Positions 34,386-45,462 of a stretch of DNA of 64,000 nt are shown in pieces. Numbering within the stretch: position 1 is the stretch's first letter; every line of letters starts with the position of its first letter. Both the position numbers and the translations under genes were made by a program. Location of the stretch: the NCBI GenBank assembly GCA_026214975.1, contig CM047810.1:33853255-33917254 (forward strand), given 5' to 3'. Origin of the DNA: Gentiana macrophylla. Taxonomy: Eukaryota > Streptophyta > Magnoliopsida > Gentianales > Gentianaceae. The notes under the pieces were generated by a model. That model ran no database searches. It saw nothing but the letters and a program-made list of their open reading frames with translations, and was not told the DNA's origin.

Positions 34386-34730
34386 GCTAGTTAGACGGTA
34401 TTTGGAACCGATAAACTAGTGGGAGCCTTACTCTTATGATTTGTTGTTTTTCTGAATCATTAGAAATGTGTAATGGAATGCACAAGAGTTTCTCCATTCA
34501 TTGGAAAAACAAGAATAAAGCGTTACTAGTTAGACAGTATTTGGAACTGATAAACTAGTGGGAGCTTGTTCTAGGTGATGTTCTAATCTTTGGAAAATCA
34601 TAAAAAGTGTTTCTAGTTAGACGGTTTTTGGAACCGATAAACTAGTGAGAGCTTTATTATGATCTCTCAAACCATTCGAACAAAGTGTTGCTAGTTAGAC
34701 GGTATTTGGAATCGATAAACTAGTGGGAGC
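34386..34730 (+). repeat. Four copies of a ~40-bp CTAGTTAGACGGTATTTGGAA unit in the LARD
   Basis: Copies start near 34386, 34524, 34612 and 34689 and run CTAGTTAGACGGTATTTGGA then ACCGATAAACTAGTGGGAGC with few changes, at uneven spacing (77-138 bases). Each unit is flanked by CTAG-rich ends (CTAGTTA...AACTAG), so it can fold, and ends in a GTGGGAG purine run like the polypurine tract. Confidence 0.85.
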
Positions 34731-37551
34731 TCTGGTCTTATGATTTGTCGATTAAAAAAATCTATAGTCCAAGCAAGTAACACTGAACATCCCACAGTTC
34801 AAGAATAGAGTCTACTCGAACGAACTGCTAGTTCAAGACTGTTTTAATTTAAGGAAAGTCGAGAATGGGAAAGAATGTTTATACGTGTCAGTCGTCCAAA
34901 CTAAGTAGTTTTAAGGCTAAACCGAAAAATTAATGAATTGGAAATTAGAGGATAAGGAAAGTGATTTCGGATCACCGACCAATGCATCCTTAGCAATTTT
35001 CTCGAAAGCTAAGTTCTTTGAAAGAACTAGGTAGCTTTGCATTAAACGATAAATAAAAATAGACAACGGGCAGTTATTCTCAGATAGACTAGTGGGAGTG
35101 ATATAAGGAAATGAATCTCGGATTCAATTCTTGAGTATCACAGAAAATTCACTTTCTGTTTTCGGATTCGTTGGAACGAACGTATTCATTTTCAATAGGA
35201 TAATTTGTTTGTCTTATTGACGATAAATATAACATTCGTAGCACGAACCTAAGACTCGGACTTTTGTTTGATAAAGTCGGAACCACTAAGAAATGCTGAA
35301 TAGGTATATGTAACACATCTAAAACAATATAAACGCAAATGGTTTCCGTATTTAGATAAACACTTCTTTATATACTTTTAATTAGTGCATATTCCCCAAA
35401 GACAAGATCTGCAGACTGGCTTAGGGTGATTCCTATCTTCCAGTCAAAGGAACCCTGTCTCAAAGGAACAAAGCCTAAGTTTCCTTTCAATCGGGAAAGG
35501 GTAATAGATTTAAAGAAGTTACATAGCTTGCTCATATTGACCTTCGGGTCTTATGAAAGATACAAGCTAGTGGGAGCCTCTGAGTAGTGACATCATAGTC
35601 TGACAACTACTCGAAACTCCGGAAAGTTTATCCAAAATATTAGGAGGAAATCTCTGATTTCACCAGAGATAGAGTATTCCATACTCAGAAATAGGTTGTT
35701 GCGTAGTCTTCGGGACTGATGCTCGGCCTCCCTCCCAGTGAAATGTTTTCACTAAGGGATACACCATAAATTTGCCTTATATAGTTATTGATGTGCTACG
35801 ATACGCTGCTGAACTCATTTAAGATATTGGTTGCAAAATAACGGTTGTAATAAAAAACCGAGAAGTCTACCTAAAAGATGCCTACGCATTTGTGGATACG
35901 GAGTGAATTCGGTTCACCCCACTTCCGTAAATATAGACATTTAGCATTTAGTGCTTGAAGGTAGGACTGGAAATTTTGTGTACACGTTCACGTCATGAAA
36001 GATCTTAATGCATTGAGTAAAGGTAGGTTATAAAAACTCGTAAATTCGTGAGAATGACGGAAATATCACAAACTCGTCTCGATAGAGTCTATAAATAACA
36101 ACCTTAGATCTTGAAGTATTTGTACTCAAGATGTTACTAACTGATTTGTTCAGTCCACATCCAACACTGGCAGTTGGTGATAACACTAATAAAAACTACT
36201 AAACTAGATCAGTATATCACTCCACCCCGAACACAGTGGGAGTATGGTTTGTCCATTACCCATTGCAGGACCTTACGGTCTATAGGGCAGATTGATGACC
36301 TATAGTCCTTTGTGGGCTGTGTAGGATCCTGATCATAGAGGTTAGTTTAAAAGCCATAACCTTGTGAATGGAGATTGATACTCCAGTTCTGTTGAAACTC
36401 TTGTAGAACCACCTGAGCATCTCAGGCCCAGTGGGAGTAATTGGAACTACATGAAGAAGAGTAGAATGAATAGGAAAGTTTAACTTTCACAGTAAAGCTG
36501 AGTAATTTAGGGGTGATTCCTAAAAGGTAAAGAGTTAACCAGACCGTGATCTCTCTTACTACTCGGTCTTGCTTGATTTCGTCGTAAAGCGGGAAATAGG
36601 GTGATTCCCTGAGACTTCCTGTTTGAACAACGGAATCAATTCATTCGAAACAATGTATGGTTTTAGCTTAGAACAAATAATGATTCGTTACAAGCGTAAA
36701 TTAGGGTGATTCCCAAGACCTTTTTGCGCGAGACTAACGGTATCTTAATTTATTCAGAAGAACTTTTGGCGTGATGCCCGCCATAGCTTATATCCTTTGG
36801 GGATTAAATCAAACCTCTAGGTCATTTCAAAGTCATATATATTAATATGTGACTTGACCGAAATGTTGACAAGTCTTTCGTAGACTGGGTATCAATATTA
36901 GTAAAGTAGTATGTAGACTAGTGTTTGTGAATGGTAACATCAAAAGCAACATTGGAAACAACATGGGTGTGTTATCTCAAGTCGAGTCTAACATGTCATC
37001 GATTCATTCTAAAGGATTTGATTCGCTCAAATCCACGAGAATCGATCATTGGCAATCCCATCCATTCACTTGATTAAGATATTCTTGCATTTATGCAAAG
37101 ATTCAATGATATAGTCTACCCTACCTCTCGTGAATGATTATCTAAACCAAATGGATGAATACGAAAATGGGATGTTTAGTGAATCCTCAAGTATCTTCGT
37201 GAGAATGAGGAATAATATGCTAGTATATTCAGTGCAAACTAGAATATAAGTGATAACACCGATTCTCGCTTAGTCGATTGAGGATGATCGTTAAGTCGAT
37301 TTGGTCCTCGGTGTTGAATCAAAGGCATATTAAAACCGTACCACCGGATTAGATGGAAAGGCGACGCTTGATCCCAAAGATTGACTCAAGCCGATATCCT
37401 ACTGATCGATGTACCAAGTCATATGGTATTCGGATTCTCGAGTACACGCTGGTCACCGATCTACCTACCAACAAGCGGCACACTCCGGTCATGCTTGGAA
37501 GGATGAATTACTAAGATGCGCTTGGAGGGCATGCAGACAGAGGATACGCCT

Positions 37552-37649
37552 CACTTGTTTTGAGCAAGTGGGAGAATGTTGTAGATATAGAAATAAAGGG
37601 TGTGCTCTAAAACACTTAATCCACTTGCCTTTCGTGCAAGTGGGGAGAT
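37552..37649 (+). other. Two hairpin-borne polypurine tracts before the LARD 3' LTR
   Basis: CACTTG (37552-37557) pairs with CAAGTG (37565-37570), followed by GGAGAATGTTGTAG. CCACTTGC (37621-37628) pairs with GCAAGTGG (37636-37643), followed by GGAGAT and the TG of the LTR. The second is the functional polypurine tract by position. The first ends in TGTTGTAG, like an older LTR start. Confidence 0.75.
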
Positions 37650-39484
37650 TGTAGGTGTAGTGCCCGAAAGACAATTATATAATTGTTTTAGGACGGAATT
37701 AGTAATTCATCTTATTATATGCATGTATGCTTATAATTAAGACACTAACAAAACCCTAAGTACCTCGCTTATGTAATCACATAACTCGGTGTATTGCTAT
37801 ACACAAGAGGATTGAGTTAGTGAGATGTACTTAAAATTAACTTAGTCCGTAGCGTTTATTAATCGGAGTACGGGTCTCTAGATTAATTTGCTATTAATGC
37901 GCCCAGAACACTTTACGGTGTGACAGTCTTATCCGGACTGTCGGTAATAGGAGTACCTAGTGGGGCATTTATATATGATGATAATCATATAGTAATTTGG
38001 ACCGATTTGATTTGAGTTCTCGATATAATTCCGTGTTCGAGAAGTCTTATCGAATCACAAGATGATCATATATGGATTAATCTCAATCTGAGGTGATCAC
38101 GCATAACCGCTTAGACTAGGGTAGAGTTTGATGTGTTAGTAAGGATCACTTCAGCAGATGATGTGGTCCAACACTTCTCGTTGGCTCTATTCTGGAATGA
38201 GTGAGTGGTCTGTGTTATCACAGATATGGAATCCATTCCTTCCCTAGGGAAGTAGATAGACAATTCCCTTATTTGTTAACCCTAGAAACTGATCGATGGG
38301 CCCAGTTCATATTATATTGGTTATGAACGAATTGATCACTAGGGGGTTAATGTTAAATAAGGATAATATGTTTCGAGAAGGGTTTACGGAAATATCCCGA
38401 ATCGAAGTGAATAAATGCATGGAGGATTTATCCGTATGTAATGATTATATCGAGTGGGCGATTTCACTCATAAATTGAGTGTAAGTTATCTATATTCGAT
38501 AGAGTTCAATTTCGGGTTTATGGTGGTGTAATCCCGAATTAATAGGTTGGATATAATTATTCATGTCTGACTTAATAATTTTATTCGACTTATTGTAAAT
38601 AATGAATATGGGTCCATGGTCCCCGACGTGGCTCCTAATATAGCATATAGGTTTTCTCGTCGCAGCACTCAATTATAATTAAATAGTTGGATTGGACTAT
38701 TTAATTTGATATGTGGATTAATTGTTTAGTTGGACTAAATAATTAAATATACGGAAAAGACATTTTTAAGTGGCTCGCCCGAATTGGTGCGTTGACCTAA
38801 TTTTTGGTCAAATATAGAAAAAGGTGCGTGACCTTATTTTGAGAGAAAGGTGCGCATGCATATTGTGATTTATTATTTAATTATTAAGAAATTAGTTTTC
38901 TTGGATAATTATTTAATATGTGATTTATCTTTTATTTGTTAAATGATAATTCATGGAATATTAGATAATAATATGATTTATCCTAATTTGTTTGGGATAA
39001 TTATTTTATTTATCTTTTATTTGGAAAAGGATTAATATAATAATTATCTCTTAATTATTTAATCCTTGGGGCTTAAGTTTTACTCTCCTATATAAAGAGA
39101 GTTCTTCCAAGCCTTTTGACAATCACTAATCACGCCATATACACAAGAAAGTGGCTTAGAATTTTCGGCCATCTTTCTTTGGGTTTCGAGTTGGAATAAT
39201 CTTCGGGATTATTCCGGTAGCATATCAAGGAGGTCCGGCGGCGGGAAACACCATCCACTTGGTGTTGCTGGGAGACACACGTTGGAAGACGGTGGCTGCT
39301 CAATCACGTGTTCAAGGAGCCTTTTGATCTTGGAGTTAAGCACCATAAAAAGGTAGGCTCCTAAACCCCCGTGTAGATTTAGATCTTAAATTTATGTTTT
39401 TTGTTTCGTTTAGATCTAGATCTGATGCATTCCGCTGCGTAATCGGGTCAATCTATGATTGATCCGACGATATTACATCTAACA
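37650..39484 (+). mobile_element. LARD 3' LTR
   Basis: 1835 bases with TATA box TATATAAA at 39089-39096, followed by the GATGA target duplication. Confidence 0.93.
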
Positions 39485-39489
39485 GATGA

Positions 39490-41306
39490 ATCATCACTAT
39501 CTGGTCCTTCCCTAGGATCCTTAAACATGATACTTCCTTCTCCCTTTTCTCTGTCAATGATTTCCATCAACCTCATTTTCAGCAAGGAAGTATTAACCAG
39601 GTCTAGTAGGTTTTCCACCTCTGACTTTTCAAAAGCCCATTCTTCAAAATCTGTCATTGGCTCAGCAACTGATTTTTGTTTCTTATAATATCTAAACTTC
39701 CATTGAAAGTAATCAGCAACCAGCTTAAGTTTAGGATCAACATATCCTTCTTTTCTTTTCTTCTCATTCCTCTAAAAAGGCATTGAAGGCTTTAGCAGCT
39801 GGTTGTTCAACTTGTTGTCCTCCAAAGGTCTCAACAAGCAGATTCAATGTTTCCTCAACAGATGCATCTATGTCAGTAGGTTCTTCTGATTGTAAATTTG
39901 TACCTACCACCTATATCTGTTCCACACTCGGTTCTCCTTGACTTGTATGTGTGTCAGTCGAGTCTACAACAGTGTGTTGTTCCCCCTGAGTTGTAGCATC
40001 CACAAAGGTCGTGAACAGTTCAACAGCCTTCTACAAAGAGCTCAAGTCATGCATCTTCATCATGGTTCTTCAATGTGTTGCTCAACAACAACACCAGCAT
40101 CAGCAATAGGCTCAACAGCCTCTGCTTCTACTTCCATTTGATCTTCCAGAATCCTCAATTCTTTACATTTTCCATGTTTCTTTTTCGTCACAATTTCCTT
40201 CATTCTCTTTGAAGGTTGTTCAACCTCAATCTCAGCAGCTTTCCTCTTTCTTCTACCTTCCTTCTGTTGCTCTTTCAAAATTTCAGCAGCAGACTTCTTC
40301 CTTATAACTTCACCAGGGTCAGTAACTTCAACTTCAACTGAACCCTCAGTATAATCAGCAGTCTCTACTGATTACTTCCTTGTTTTCTTAGGCTTAAGCA
40401 TCTCAGTGATCTTTCTAGTATCAGCAGCCTTTCTTTTCTCCTTAGCTCTTTTTGATGCAGCAGGTTGCACATCATGTCTAACCTTTGCTCTCTTTTCTTG
40501 TCCATCATCATCATTGTCACCACCATCATTATCACTCTCAGTTGCCTCCTCATCTTCATCTTCATCATCATCTAACCCAGGAATAGGAGTAACAACTTCT
40601 GGCTTGTATCTGGATTTATTGATTTTCTCAGATGCAACATCAGGTATCTGAAAGTGATTTAGCAAGGTCTGAATCAGTAGACCTAGAGGCTGGGCTTTGG
40701 ACTTACTTATACCATCTCTATCTTCAGTAAACACCTTCTTCATATAATATATAAAGAATCCAGCCCAATCAAACTTTACACTTCTACAGATGATGATCAA
40801 TAGGTCTATCTTAGGTCCAGAAAGTGTATCTAGACTTCCACTGAATCCCAGAATGTTCTTGCCAATTAACTTGCTAAGTAGATTATATTCAAATCCAATG
40901 TGCCTCACATTAATGCCTAGAGATGATGGTATGGATTCATTTGTCTTTATTGCATCAACAAACTTCATTCTTGGCAGGTTCATCATTTCTGGATTGGTAG
41001 GAGCACCATTTCCAGGTCCAAAATGAAATACTTCTCTCAGTAGATCTGAAGTGATTTCAATCCCTCTGCCATTAACCATTGTAGTGATGGCTTCTCTACC
41101 TTCGTGTATGACCATGTTCTTCTAGAATTCCAAAACATTGATGTATGAAATTCTTTCCAATCTTCTATTAATAACATTTTCCAAACCAGCAACTCTTCTG
41201 ATTCTTCTTCCAATGTTGATAGCTAACTCGGTGGTGTGTGATGAATAAGAACGCACTCTATCACACTTTGACTTGTTCCAATATGAACATCACCTTTATC
41301 CGCCAT
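39490..41306 (-). pseudogene. Sirevirus B 3' ORF, N-terminal part
   Basis: The start is ATG 41306-41304 (MADKGDV), homologous to MAERIEV of Sirevirus A. The main open block 41115-40372 holds the conserved globular part (RHIGFEYNLLSKLIGKN, GPKIDLLIIICRSVKFDWAGFFIYYMKKV) and an Asp/Glu run. A basic part (40278-40060, KRMKEIVTKKKHGK) and the FEEWAFEKSEVENLLDLVN domain (39657-39495) follow. The frame breaks near 41230, 40370, 40040 and 39770. The reading order and lengths match Sirevirus A, so the gene is a stable part of this family. Function unknown. Confidence 0.78.
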
Positions 41307-41414
41307 TAGAAATGAAAAGGATGAAGAAAAAGCTTTCAAATCTGTGTTCACACGGTGTAATCTCAGAGAAAATCAATCTGAAGATTGTAAGTATTTTCTC
41401 TGTGTATATGTCTG

Positions 41415-41424
41415 TATATATATA
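41415..41424 (-). promoter_or_regulatory. TATA-like run before the Sirevirus B 3' ORF
   Basis: An alternating TA run (CTCTATATATATACAGAC on the minus strand) lies ~110 bases before ATG 41306, at the place of the TATATAA in Sirevirus A. Confidence 0.4.
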
Positions 41425-41794
41425 GAGAGAGGTGGTTGAAACTGTCAGATAAAGTACTGTACACGTACTGTAGCATTAACCACGATCAAAGTTGGAATTA
41501 ATGAGATCTTGCCACATGTCTCATAACTGATCCATAAAGAGTTGTAACCGTCCGATCGTGTAACTGCGGTTATAAAGATAAGATAAATATCCCGGTCATT
41601 TGCTTTTTAACTTTTGTTAAAGTTTGACTGTGTAACGTATGCTTCAGTAGCTTTCATCTTCAGTAGACTTGGATCAACAGTCTGCTGATAAAGAATGACT
41701 CAGCAGCCTGCTGACAATGTAACTCAGCTGATCTTCAATTCTTCTTGTTTTGTCCAACTGATAATACAAGATGAAGTTTAATACCAATGGCTGA

Positions 41795-41960
41795 TCTGTC
41801 AAGTGAGCTCACCCAACATGACAAAGGCCAATCCCCTTGGAAACCTCATTTGCTCAATTGTCCAAATACATATAAGTACATGGAATTGTTGATACCAATG
41901 ACTAATCTGCTAAGTGAGCTCACCCAACATAGCAAAGACTACTCCCCTTGGTGAATTCCA
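41795..41960 (-). repeat. GTGAGCTCAC palindrome units of Sirevirus B
   Basis: The palindrome occurs at 41803-41812 and 41914-41923 (period 111) within duplicated units ending in ACCAATGG/ACCAATGA, as in Sirevirus A at 13257-13430. Confidence 0.8.
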
Positions 41961-41983
41961 GTACATTACTGATCAAAGGTGTA

Positions 41984-43564
41984 TCAGTCAACTTTTATAA
42001 TTCCAAGTTCAGTCCTTAACTTAGCAAATCTTTCACAATCCAATGGTTTAGTAAAAATATCAGCAAGTTGATCTTCAGTAGGGATGTAAAGAACCACCAC
42101 ATCTTTATTTTCAACATGATCTCTTATAAAATGATGTCTCACGTCAATATGCTTGGTTCTTGAGTACAAAACATGATTTTCTGTGATTGCAATTGCATTT
42201 GTGTTGTCACACATTATAGGAATTTCTCTTTCTTCAATTCCATAGTCCCTTAACTGTTGTCTTAACCATAATATTTGTGCACAGCAACTACCAGCAGCTA
42301 TATATTCAGCTTCAGCAGTAGAAGTTGATATAGAATTCTGTTTCTTGCTAAACCAGGAAATCAGTATATTTCCCATCAACTGACAAGTTCCTGTGGTGCT
42401 TTTTCTATCAATCTTGCAGCTTGCATAATCAAAATCTGAATAGGATATAACCTTGAAGCTTCCATCTTTTGAATACCATATCCCTACTCCCAAAGTCTCT
42501 TTTAGATACTTGAGAATCCTTTTGACTGCATCTAGATGACTTTCTTTTGGTTTAGATTAAAATCTTGCACAAACACCTACATCAAAGGATATATCAGGTC
42601 TGCTGGCAGTAAGGTACAGCAGACTGCCTATCATCCTTCTGTATAAGGTTTGATCAACATATTTGCCTTCTTTGTCTTCATCCAATCTAATGTTTGTACT
42701 CATAGGAGTTGATACCTTGGTGCTATTTTCCATACCAAATTTCTTCAGTAGCTCCTTGGTATACTTGGTTTGATGAATGAAGATTCCATCTTTCATTTGT
42801 TTGACTTGTAAACCTAAGAAATAGTTTATTTATCCCATCATCCTCATTTGGAATTTACTTTTCATCAGATTAGCAAACATTTCACATAGCAATTCATTTT
42901 CAGAGCAAAAAATTATGTCATCAATATAAATCTGTACCAGCAGGGAGTTGTTTCCTTCATTGATTCTGAAAAGAGTCTTGTCAATGGTTCCTTTGGTAAA
43001 ACTATTGTCCACCAAGAATTGAGATAGGGTCTCATACCATGCTCTTGGTGCTTGTTTCAAGCCATAAAGTGCTTTTTTGAGTCTGTACACTTTATCTTCT
43101 TGATCTTTAACTTCAAAACCAGGAGGTTGCTGAACATAAACCTCTTATTCCAGAATGCCATTCAGAAATGCACTCTTGACATCCATCTGGTATACTTTGA
43201 AGTTTTTGTAAGCAGCATATGCCAAAAATAATCTTTTAGCTTCCAATCTTGCAACTGGGCCATATGTCTCATCAAAATCTATTCCTTCTGCTTGAGAATA
43301 TCCATTTGCTACTAGTCTGGCCTTATTCCTCACAATGGTACCAGATTCATCCAATTTGTTTCTGTATACCCATTTTGTTCCAATTATATTTGCATGATTA
43401 GGCCTTTCCACTAGTGTCCAAACTTGATTTCTTTCAAATTCATTCAATTCCTCTTGCATGGAAATTATCCAATCTGGATCTGATATTGCTTCTTCTACAA
43501 CTTTGGGCACCATTTGAGATAGAAAACAAGTAAACATAGCTTCTAATTGTCTTATAGTTCTCAC
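41984..43564 (-). pseudogene. Sirevirus B reverse transcriptase and RNase H
   Basis: Four collinear blocks cover a copia RT-RNase H (43564-43145, 43090-42830, 42796-42557, 42493-41984). RT motifs: [37 protein letters not shown] and a YIDD box (42917-42928) where most copia elements have YVDD. The RNase H end is complete (STSTAEAEYIAAGSC, HIDVRHHFIRDHV, LADIFTKPLD) and stops at 41984. The blocks are separated by single in-frame stops: GAA/GAG to TAA at ~43145 and ~42829, and CAA to TAA at ~42556. Frame is otherwise kept, so base substitutions rather than indels disabled it. Confidence 0.92.
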
Positions 43565-43633
43565 ACCTTGCTGAATATTGCCAATAACTTGCTCAGCAGG
43601 GTGATCCCTTAACCATTATGGATTTTGGTTAGA

Positions 43634-43846
43634 TTAATTCTCAGGAACATCATCTTCAGTAGGGTCTGCTATTGCTTCAGCAAGGGGTTTAGCAGATCCT
43701 TGAATTGCATCAGTAGTGTTACCAGCAGGGTGTTCAGCAGGGGCATAGTCAGAAATCTTTAAGTCATCTATACTTTCCAAAACATATACACATTCTGGAT
43801 CAGTGACTTGTTGATTCTCAATAGATTCTGAAGCTTCATCTTCCAT
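43634..43846 (-). pseudogene. Sirevirus B integrase-RT linker
   Basis: Acidic low-complexity block ([33 protein letters not shown]) between integrase and RT, matching 11340-11600 of Sirevirus A. Confidence 0.7.
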
Positions 43847-43910
43847 TCCAGTGAACTTAGGTTCATCAAATACAACATGTATTGTTTCTTCATGTTTCAG
43901 TGTCCTTTAT

Positions 43911-44948
43911 TCAAGACTCAATGCCTTGGTCGATGTAAGAATATCCCAAGAAAATTCCTTCATCTGATTTTGGTTGGAATGTTTTTAATTGCTCCTTATG
44001 ATTCAAAATAAAACATTTGCTTCTAAATGGATGGAAATAAGATATATTGGGTTTCCTTCCATTCCAAATCTCATAAGGTGTCTTCAGCAGCTTCTTATTC
44101 ACTGATGTCCTGTTTTGTGTATAACATGCTGTATTGACCGCTTCAGCCCAATATCTTTCAGGTAATAAAGCTTCACAAATCATTGTTCTTCCTGCTTCTT
44201 TCAGAGTCATGTTTCTTCTCTCAGCAACCCCATTTTGCTGAGGTGTACCAGCAGCAGCCAGTTGATGTAGCACACCATTTTGCTCACAATATTCTCTTAT
44301 AACTTTATTGAGAAATTCAGTATCCTTGTCTGATCTGATCTTTACTACTGTCAAATTTTTCTCATTTTGCAATCTCTTCAAAAGTTCAGGCATCTATTGA
44401 AGTGTTTCACTTTTCTTGTTCATGAATACTACCCAAGTGTATCTAGAATAATCATCCACAACTACTAGAGTGTACTTCTTTCCTGTTACACTAGTTGGTG
44501 TTACTGGTCCAAATAAATCCACGTGCATCAGCTCCAAAACTCTTTTTGTTGATTGCTTAGTCTTTGATTTGAAGCTTGATTTTGTTTGTTTACCTTGCTG
44601 ACAAGCATCATATATAGCATCCTTTTTGAATGTGAGCTCAGGTAAACCAATCACCAATTTCTTCTTCACTAACTGATTAATATCATCAAAGTTTAGATGA
44701 TTTAACTTCTTATGTCATAACCAATTAAGTTCTGACTTGGTATGCACAATCAGGCATATTTCTGGAACAGCAGTAGACCAATCCACAATATACATGTTTT
44801 GTTGTCTTCTTCCAGCCAACACAACTTGATCACCTCTTTCACTAATGACAATACATGTGCCTTTGTCAAAAGTGACCTTGTAACCCATGTCACAAAAAAC
44901 CCGCCCAAAGGCTCGTGAGGTTGTAGTCCAGTCCTTCCACAAATGCAA
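43911..44948 (-). pseudogene. Sirevirus B integrase
   Basis: Collinear blocks 44948-44715, 44669-44394 and 44393-43911. HHCC zinc motif (HKKLNHLN with CQQGKQTK), then HVDLFGPVTPT, VVVDDYSRYTW, IRSDKDTEF and GVAERRNMTLKEAGRT give the DDE triad; the family-typical SDxGTEF has changed to SDKDTEF. RYWAEAVNTACYTQNRTSVN and the KCFILN region follow. Stops replace a Trp (TGG to TGA before HKKLNHL, ~44714) and a codon at ~44394 (TAG). Confidence 0.9.
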
Positions 44949-45460
44949 TATTCCTGATAGTTAATCCATTTCTCACAAGTGTGTCATATCCTCTTGTGTA
45001 TCCTGGTGTGTTCTTGTTGCCAAAATTCACTCTTGGACCATCCTTTACCACATAGTTTGTCAGACATTGCTTATTCTTTGTCATTTGTCTGGAACATCCA
45101 CTGTCAAAGTACCTACAAAACAAAGTTAATGTATTTTAGGTACCCAAAACTGTTTGGGTCCATAATGGTCAGTGGTAAGCATGACCCTTGGCAAATTTCC
45201 ATAAGGTCTTCTTTGAAAAGTGTAATACTTTTGTTCATACATGTATTCTACACATCCATAAGGTCTAACATTTGGTTGTGTAGGACTCACATATGCTTTC
45301 TGGCCTTTTGGTATGTAATGCTGTTTGGAGTGATTTCTATTGTTAGAAGTACTAGCATAACCATAGGTTTGCTGTCTGTTAGGAGCAACCCTGTTATTTG
45401 GAGTCTGCTGAGGTCCCTGCTGAGGCTTGTATAAGTCTTCTGCTGATTCCATTGCTGAGG
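44890..45460 (-). pseudogene. Sirevirus B protease region
   Basis: The copia retropepsin signature FDSGCSRQMT is present, with the D-S-G codons at 45097-45105, followed by NFGNKNTPG and the GLDYNLTSLW block that leads into integrase. The upstream block reads VLYK...WVPKIH and ends at a stop near 45125. The protease frees the structural and enzymatic proteins from the polyprotein. This is the segment missing from Sirevirus A. Confidence 0.8.
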
Positions 45461-45462
45461 TT

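Larger units (their letters stand above)
32011..37649 (+). mobile_element. LARD internal region, non-coding
   Basis: 5.6 kb of AT-rich sequence with stops in all frames. I see no gag, protease, integrase or RT motif. It holds the four-copy CTAGTTAGAC repeat (34386-34730), at least eight plus-strand GTGGGAG strings (for example 35091, 35571, 36233, 36430), and two hairpins that carry polypurine tracts near its right end. Confidence 0.8.
30189..39484 (+). mobile_element. LARD-like non-coding LTR retrotransposon, 9.3 kb
   Basis: LTRs of ~1.83 kb (30189-32010 and 37650-39484) begin TGTAGGTGTAGTGCCCG and end ACATCTAACA, with target duplication GATGA (30184-30188 and 39485-39489). A Met-tRNA-type primer site (TGGTATCGGAGCC, 32013-32025) and a polypurine tract AGTGGGGAGAT give + orientation. 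The 5.6-kb interior has no ORF above 81 codons and no recognisable gag or pol, so it is a large retrotransposon derivative that needs enzymes from another element, presumably copia. It sits in the Asp-rich part of the Sirevirus B 3' ORF. Confidence 0.93.

Noticed and set aside
34386..34730. CRISPR-like direct repeats with spacers
   Set aside because: Spacing is irregular (77-138), there are no cas genes, and the repeats lie inside a plant LTR retrotransposon.
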